Made by a program: the position numbers and the translations under genes. A stretch of DNA of 7,669 bases from Verrucomicrobiota bacterium (GTDB taxonomy: Bacteria > Verrucomicrobiota > Verrucomicrobiia > Verrucomicrobiales > DEV007): positions 1 through 7,669 of the forward strand of contig JAADHD010000190.1 of assembly GCA_013152075.1 (NCBI GenBank), read 5' to 3'. Positions 4,780 through 7,669 of this stretch are shown piece after piece; the first letter of the stretch is position 1; every line of letters starts with the position of its first letter. The notes beneath the pieces are model-generated. The model did not search any database and had not been told where the DNA came from. It was given only the letters and a program-made list of their open reading frames with translations.

Positions 4780-7669
4780 TCATTTATAGATCCACCCATA
4801 CTTTCTACAAGTCTTCATCGCGAGGGAATCCCCCCCTTTGGCAGCGCGGATGATCAGACCCTCACCTTTGACAGGATCGTGCTCAATCCCACTGTCACGG
4901 CGAATCGACGATTCCAGCTTGTCGTCAAAATACAGCGATCCCAACATCAACTGGGAAGCAGGGTCATTTCGCTCCGCTCCCGCCTGCAGCACTTCACCTA
5001 CCTTTTCCCACTCTCCCCCTTTGGCCAGCAACAGCGAATAGCCACGAAAATAAGACAGCTCATCTGCCTCATATTTTACCCGAAAGAGCTTCAGCGCCTC
5101 TTCGTAAAATTGCTTAGCCTTCGCCGGATCAGCATCAATCCCGATGCCTTTTTCATAACAAATAGCCAGTTGATAGGAAAATTTAGGCAAATCCTTGCGC
5201 TCAGTTTCTGTTGCAGTTGCGAGTATGGCGAAGCCTTTAGCGCGCGCTTTGTCTATCGTGATTTTTATCCCCCGCCCGTTGATGTTCATCCAGGCCGCCG
5301 AGTATTTTGCCGAAAGCAAACCTTCAGCGGCAGCTTTTTCAAACCATTCCAGGGCAAGCGCATCGTCCTGCTCAATCGAGTCCAGCTCCCTGCTGGAATA
5401 GATTTGACCCAAACGGTAGAGGGCTTGGATCACTCCCTGCTCAGCAGAACGCTGCCAATCCTCCAGAGGAATCCGGTGAAGAAGTTCTTCGGTACTGATG
5501 ACATCATTACCTGCGAAAAAATCCGTGAACTCTTTTTCCAGTTCATTGCGAAAGAAACTTCCCTCATCATTCGGATACCGATCCAGTAGGCTAAGACAAA
5601 ACCGGATTCGCGCCGGCCCCTCTCCCTTCGGTTCCCTTTTCAGAAGATCGCGGTAATAAGGATAGGCCGCCGAGGGGTCACGAGAGTAAATCGAATCGGC
5701 CAGTAACAGCAAATTGCCCGGACTGCCTTCACGTGCCGCCACCATGGCAAGTGCGGCCTCCCACTCATTGCCAATAACACCGGGTGTATCCGGAGAGTCG
5801 GCACTGAGGCTCTCCACGATTTGGCCCAACAGCTCGACCAATGGTGCAGGCAACGATTGCGGGTCCGGTTCAGTTTTGAAATAATCCGCAAGCACAAGGG
5901 CCGTTCCCTCCCGATCTCCTTTTTCCCAAAGCTCCACAGCGACGGTCGCTGATTGCTCCCGATCAATCGACACAAGCGCTTCGGAAATGTCTTCGATGTC
6001 TGTCTCTCGTGCAAGGGCAATCAACGTTTCCCAGCGAGTGGCGGCCTCGGCCACCTCTCCCAATTTACCGGTTCCTACATCGACAAGCACCTGCTGAAGA
6101 AAGGTTTTGAACTCCATGGTGAACTTTTCCGGGTCGGGATCGTTCTCCATTACTCTATTGAAATTGGTGAGTGCGCTTTTGTGGTCCCCTGCCCTCCATG
6201 CCATCACAGTCGCCGAAAAATAATTGGGTGCAGGCGGTGCTTCTATTGCCTTCGGTCGAAAGAAAACTGCAGAAATGATACCTAGCGAAATAAGAACTAC
6301 TGTGACTGCCAACACAATGACTAGCGGGCGACGGTAGTTCCTAGTTCGAACAGGCTTCCAAGATGATTGACTTGCCCCTTCCTCGGTGCTTGCCGTTTTT
6401 TTAGCTTCCACCGCTGCTGCAGCGGCATGATGTTCGCGCTCCTTCCGTTCACTCTTTTCCAGTTGTTTCTGCTTCTTCTCGAATCTTGCTTTTGCCTCTT
6501 GTTCCCGTCGCTCCTTTTTTCTCTGCTTTCGCTCGGCGGCTTCTTCCCGAATTAGTTCCTGCTCTGCCTCTTTTTTCGCCGCCGCCTTTTGCCTCGCCAC
6601 CTCTCTCGCTTCTGATTCAAGCCGCACATTTTCCTGACGCGTTCGTTCTATTTCAGCAGCCAACGCTTCACTTTCACACCGCCGCGCGACCTCCTCAGCT
6701 TTTTTCTCCTGTTGCTGCTTTAGCGCTGCCTCCCTTTGTCGCTGTTCCTTTTCCGCTCGTTCACGATCAAGATTTTTCTCAGTGAGCCGGGCTTTCTCCC
6801 TCTGCTCCTGCTCCTGACGCCCCTCTTCATCGGCCTCTTTTTGCTTTTGTTCCTGCTCGGCCAGCCTCTTTGTTTTAGCCGCCTGCTCCGCCCTAGCCAC
6901 CGCTTCCGAAAAAAGACGCTCTTTTTCCTCGCGTGTCTTATTCCGCCCAGACATCTCCTTTTTTGCTGACTGACTAGCCTCTGCGGATATCACCTCGAGA
7001 CAAGTGAGAATTTCCCGGTGAAGATCGGCAGCGCTTGCGTGTCGATGCGCCCGATCCTTCTCCAACATTTTTCCCACTAGCGACCGCGCAACTTCCGGCT
7101 GATCCGCCAATTGCTCCATAGGCAAAGCTGTCCTCATGTGACCCGATATCACCTCATCCACTCTACCCTTAAAAGGCAACTCTCCCGCCAACGCATACCA
7201 CAAAGTGACTCCCAGAGAGTAGATGTCTGATCGTGTATCAAGAGGCTTATACTGCAATTGCTCCGGACTTGAAAAAGCTGGAGCTTCGACATATCCGATC
7301 ATCGATTTCCAAGTCGCACTCGCCTCATCCGGAAGCAGATTCTTTACCAAACCAAAGTCAATTAGCTTCACTTTCAGCTCCCCCTCATCACTCCTCCTCA
7401 TCGAGATTCGGCCGGGCTTGATATCCCGGTGAAGGACATTCCCCTCCTCGAGGGCGATCAATGCTACAGCCACCTGCTCAACGATCATAAGCGCCTCCAC
7501 CGTTCCCACGGAGCCGCTTCTCCGAATCCGAGACGCCAAAGTTTCGCCGGAGACATATTCCACAGTGTAAAAATAAGTCTCCTGAGCTTCGCCAAGAAAC
7601 AAAACCTCGCCAATATTAGGGTGACGCAACGAGGTTGCCGCCCTCGCTTCTCGCAAAAAACGCTCGCTG
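4780..7669 (-). CDS. Ser/Thr protein kinase with coiled coil, membrane helix and Sel1-like repeats (5' partial)
   Basis: The frame is open to the window edge, so the true start, Gly-rich loop and ATP-binding Lys lie outside. The first residues seen (S-E-R-F-L-R-E-A-R-A-A-T-S-L-R-H-P-N-I) are helix C and the following loop of a Hanks-type kinase; a TTG at 7654-7656 is not a credible start. Visible motifs: H-R-D-I-K-P (7414-7431), D-F-G (7351-7359), S-P-E-Q of the activation segment, R-S-D-I-Y-S-L-G of helix F, and the C-lobe ending near base 7000. The catalytic-loop Asn is replaced by Arg (7408-7410). Next come a charged coiled coil (6366-6963), a basic patch, one membrane helix (6259-6324), a helical region and Sel1-like repeats (4783-5424). 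This predicts a cytoplasmic kinase with an extracytoplasmic repeat domain. At least 962 residues are encoded. The barrel gene follows on the same strand after 108 bases, and targets are unknown. Confidence 0.92.
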   Translation of the reverse strand, partial: SERFLREARAATSLRHPNIGEVLFLGEAQETYFYTVEYVSGETLASRIRRSGSVGTVEALMIVEQVAVALIALEEGNVLHRDIKPGRISMRRSDEGELKVKLIDFGLVKNLLPDEASATWKSMIGYVEAPAFSSPEQLQYKPLDTRSDIYSLGVTLWYALAGELPFKGRVDEVISGHMRTALPMEQLADQPEVARSLVGKMLEKDRAHRHASAADLHREILTCLEVISAEASQSAKKEMSGRNKTREEKERLFSEAVARAEQAAKTKRLAEQEQKQKEADEEGRQEQEQREKARLTEKNLDRERAEKEQRQREAALKQQQEKKAEEVARRCESEALAAEIERTRQENVRLESEAREVARQKAAAKKEAEQELIREEAAERKQRKKERREQEAKARFEKKQKQLEKSERKEREHHAAAAAVEAKKTASTEEGASQSSWKPVRTRNYRRPLVIVLAVTVVLISLGIISAVFFRPKAIEAPPAPNYFSATVMAWRAGDHKSALTNFNRVMENDPDPEKFTMEFKTFLQQVLVDVGTGKLGEVAEAATRWETLIALARETDIEDISEALVSIDREQSATVAVELWEKGDREGTALVLADYFKTEPDPQSLPAPLVELLGQIVESLSADSPDTPGVIGNEWEAALAMVAAREGSPGNLLLLADSIYSRDPSAAYPYYRDLLKREPKGEGPARIRFCLSLLDRYPNDEGSFFRNELEKEFTDFFAGNDVISTEELLHRIPLEDWQRSAEQGVIQALYRLGQIYSSRELDSIEQDDALALEWFEKAAAEGLLSAKYSAAWMNINGRGIKITIDKARAKGFAILATATETERKDLPKFSYQLAICYEKGIGIDADPAKAKQFYEEALKLFRVKYEADELSYFRGYSLLLAKGGEWEKVGEVLQAGAERNDPASQLMLGSLYFDDKLESSIRRDSGIEHDPVKGEGLIIRAAKGGDSLAMKTCRKYGWIYK
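4783..5424 (-). repeat. Sel1-like repeats at the kinase C-terminus
   Basis: The last 214 residues contain about four Sel1-type helical pairs. The clearest are A-L-Y-R-L-G-Q-I-Y with A-L-E-W-F-E-K-A-A-A-E-G, then Y-Q-L-A-I-C-Y-E-K-G-I-G-I with A-K-Q-F-Y-E-E-A-L, and Q-L-M-L-G-S-L-Y with G-L-I-I-R-A-A-K-G-G. A more degenerate unit (Y-S-A-A-W-M-N-I-N-G-R-G) lies between the first two. Sel1 repeats bind other proteins and are often found in envelope proteins. The region is predicted outside the inner membrane from the single upstream helix. Confidence 0.72.
6366..6963 (-). other. Highly charged coiled-coil segment of the kinase protein
   Basis: About 200 residues between the kinase domain and the membrane helix consist almost wholly of Glu, Lys, Arg, Gln and Ala, with hardly any Pro or Gly, as expected of a long continuous helix or coiled coil. 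Short words such as A-E-K-E-Q-R-Q-R-E and E-R-K-Q-R-K-K-E-R-R recur. By topology it should lie in the cytoplasm, where it could dimerise the kinase or hold it away from the membrane. Confidence 0.8.

Noticed and set aside
4774..4780. Perfect Shine-Dalgarno AAGGAGG (minus strand) at the kinase stop codon
   Set aside because: The only frame after it starts with TTG and runs 16 codons; it is too far from the barrel gene start to serve it.
4750..5589. 279-codon open frame on the + strand opposite the kinase C-terminus
   Set aside because: It is antisense to the Sel1-repeat region, which has clear repeat homology. The translation is rich in Phe, Arg and Pro without any recognisable domain.
6367..6969. 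Several + strand frames encoding Leu/Phe/Pro-rich proteins that look like membrane proteins
   Set aside because: They are the complement of Glu/Lys/Arg codons of the kinase coiled coil, which read as Phe, Leu and Ser on the other strand.
7654..7656. TTG as the start of the kinase gene
   Set aside because: The frame stays open to the window edge and the residues before it (S-E-R-F) continue kinase helix C, so the gene is truncated by the window and does not start here.

Overview
The window looks like a piece of a chromosome from a Gram-negative bacterium with complex signalling. A Verrucomicrobiota or Planctomycetota-type organism fits best. The reasons are a Hanks-type Ser/Thr kinase with a large C-terminal tail, a TIR protein with a kinesin-light-chain-type TPR tail of the kind common in those phyla, a predicted outer-membrane barrel, start codons without clear Shine-Dalgarno sites, and mid-range GC. 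This is inferred from protein style; there is no rRNA or other marker here.

Layout, left to right: (1) bases 1-123 are the last 40 codons of an unrecognised protein on the + strand. (2) A 69-base gap carries a short tandem TTTGCG motif. (3) Bases 193-1158 (+) encode a complete YheT-type alpha/beta hydrolase, followed by a perfect 8-bp hairpin. (4) A 194-base gap holds that hairpin, a doubtful 26-codon hydrophobic ORF and a weak dyad. (5) Bases 1353-3845 (+) encode an 830-residue TIR - transmembrane - coiled-coil - TPR protein. (6) After a 37-base convergent gap, bases 3883-4671 (-) encode a 262-residue secreted beta-barrel candidate. (7) A 108-base gap has a candidate promoter for the barrel gene. 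(8) Bases 4780-7669 (-) encode a Ser/Thr protein kinase whose N-terminus lies outside the window: kinase domain, about 200 residues of charged coiled coil, one transmembrane helix, a helical region and Sel1-like repeats.

The TIR protein and the kinase share a plan. Each has an N-terminal cytoplasmic signalling domain, a single membrane helix with basic residues on the cytoplasmic side, and a large alpha-helical repeat domain (KLC-type TPR or Sel1) predicted outside the inner membrane. They converge on the barrel gene. One reading is an envelope-sensing cluster in which repeat domains bind partners in the periplasm and pass the signal to a TIR domain or a kinase domain. That is inference; adjacency alone does not prove cooperation. 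The hydrolase and the upstream fragment look like unrelated metabolic neighbours.

Points most worth attention: the TIR domain sits on a tail architecture more often attached to kinases; the kinase catalytic loop has Arg where a metal-binding Asn is expected; and one TPR unit is seven residues short within an otherwise regular 42-residue array. No tRNA, rRNA, CRISPR array, insertion sequence or integrase was seen.
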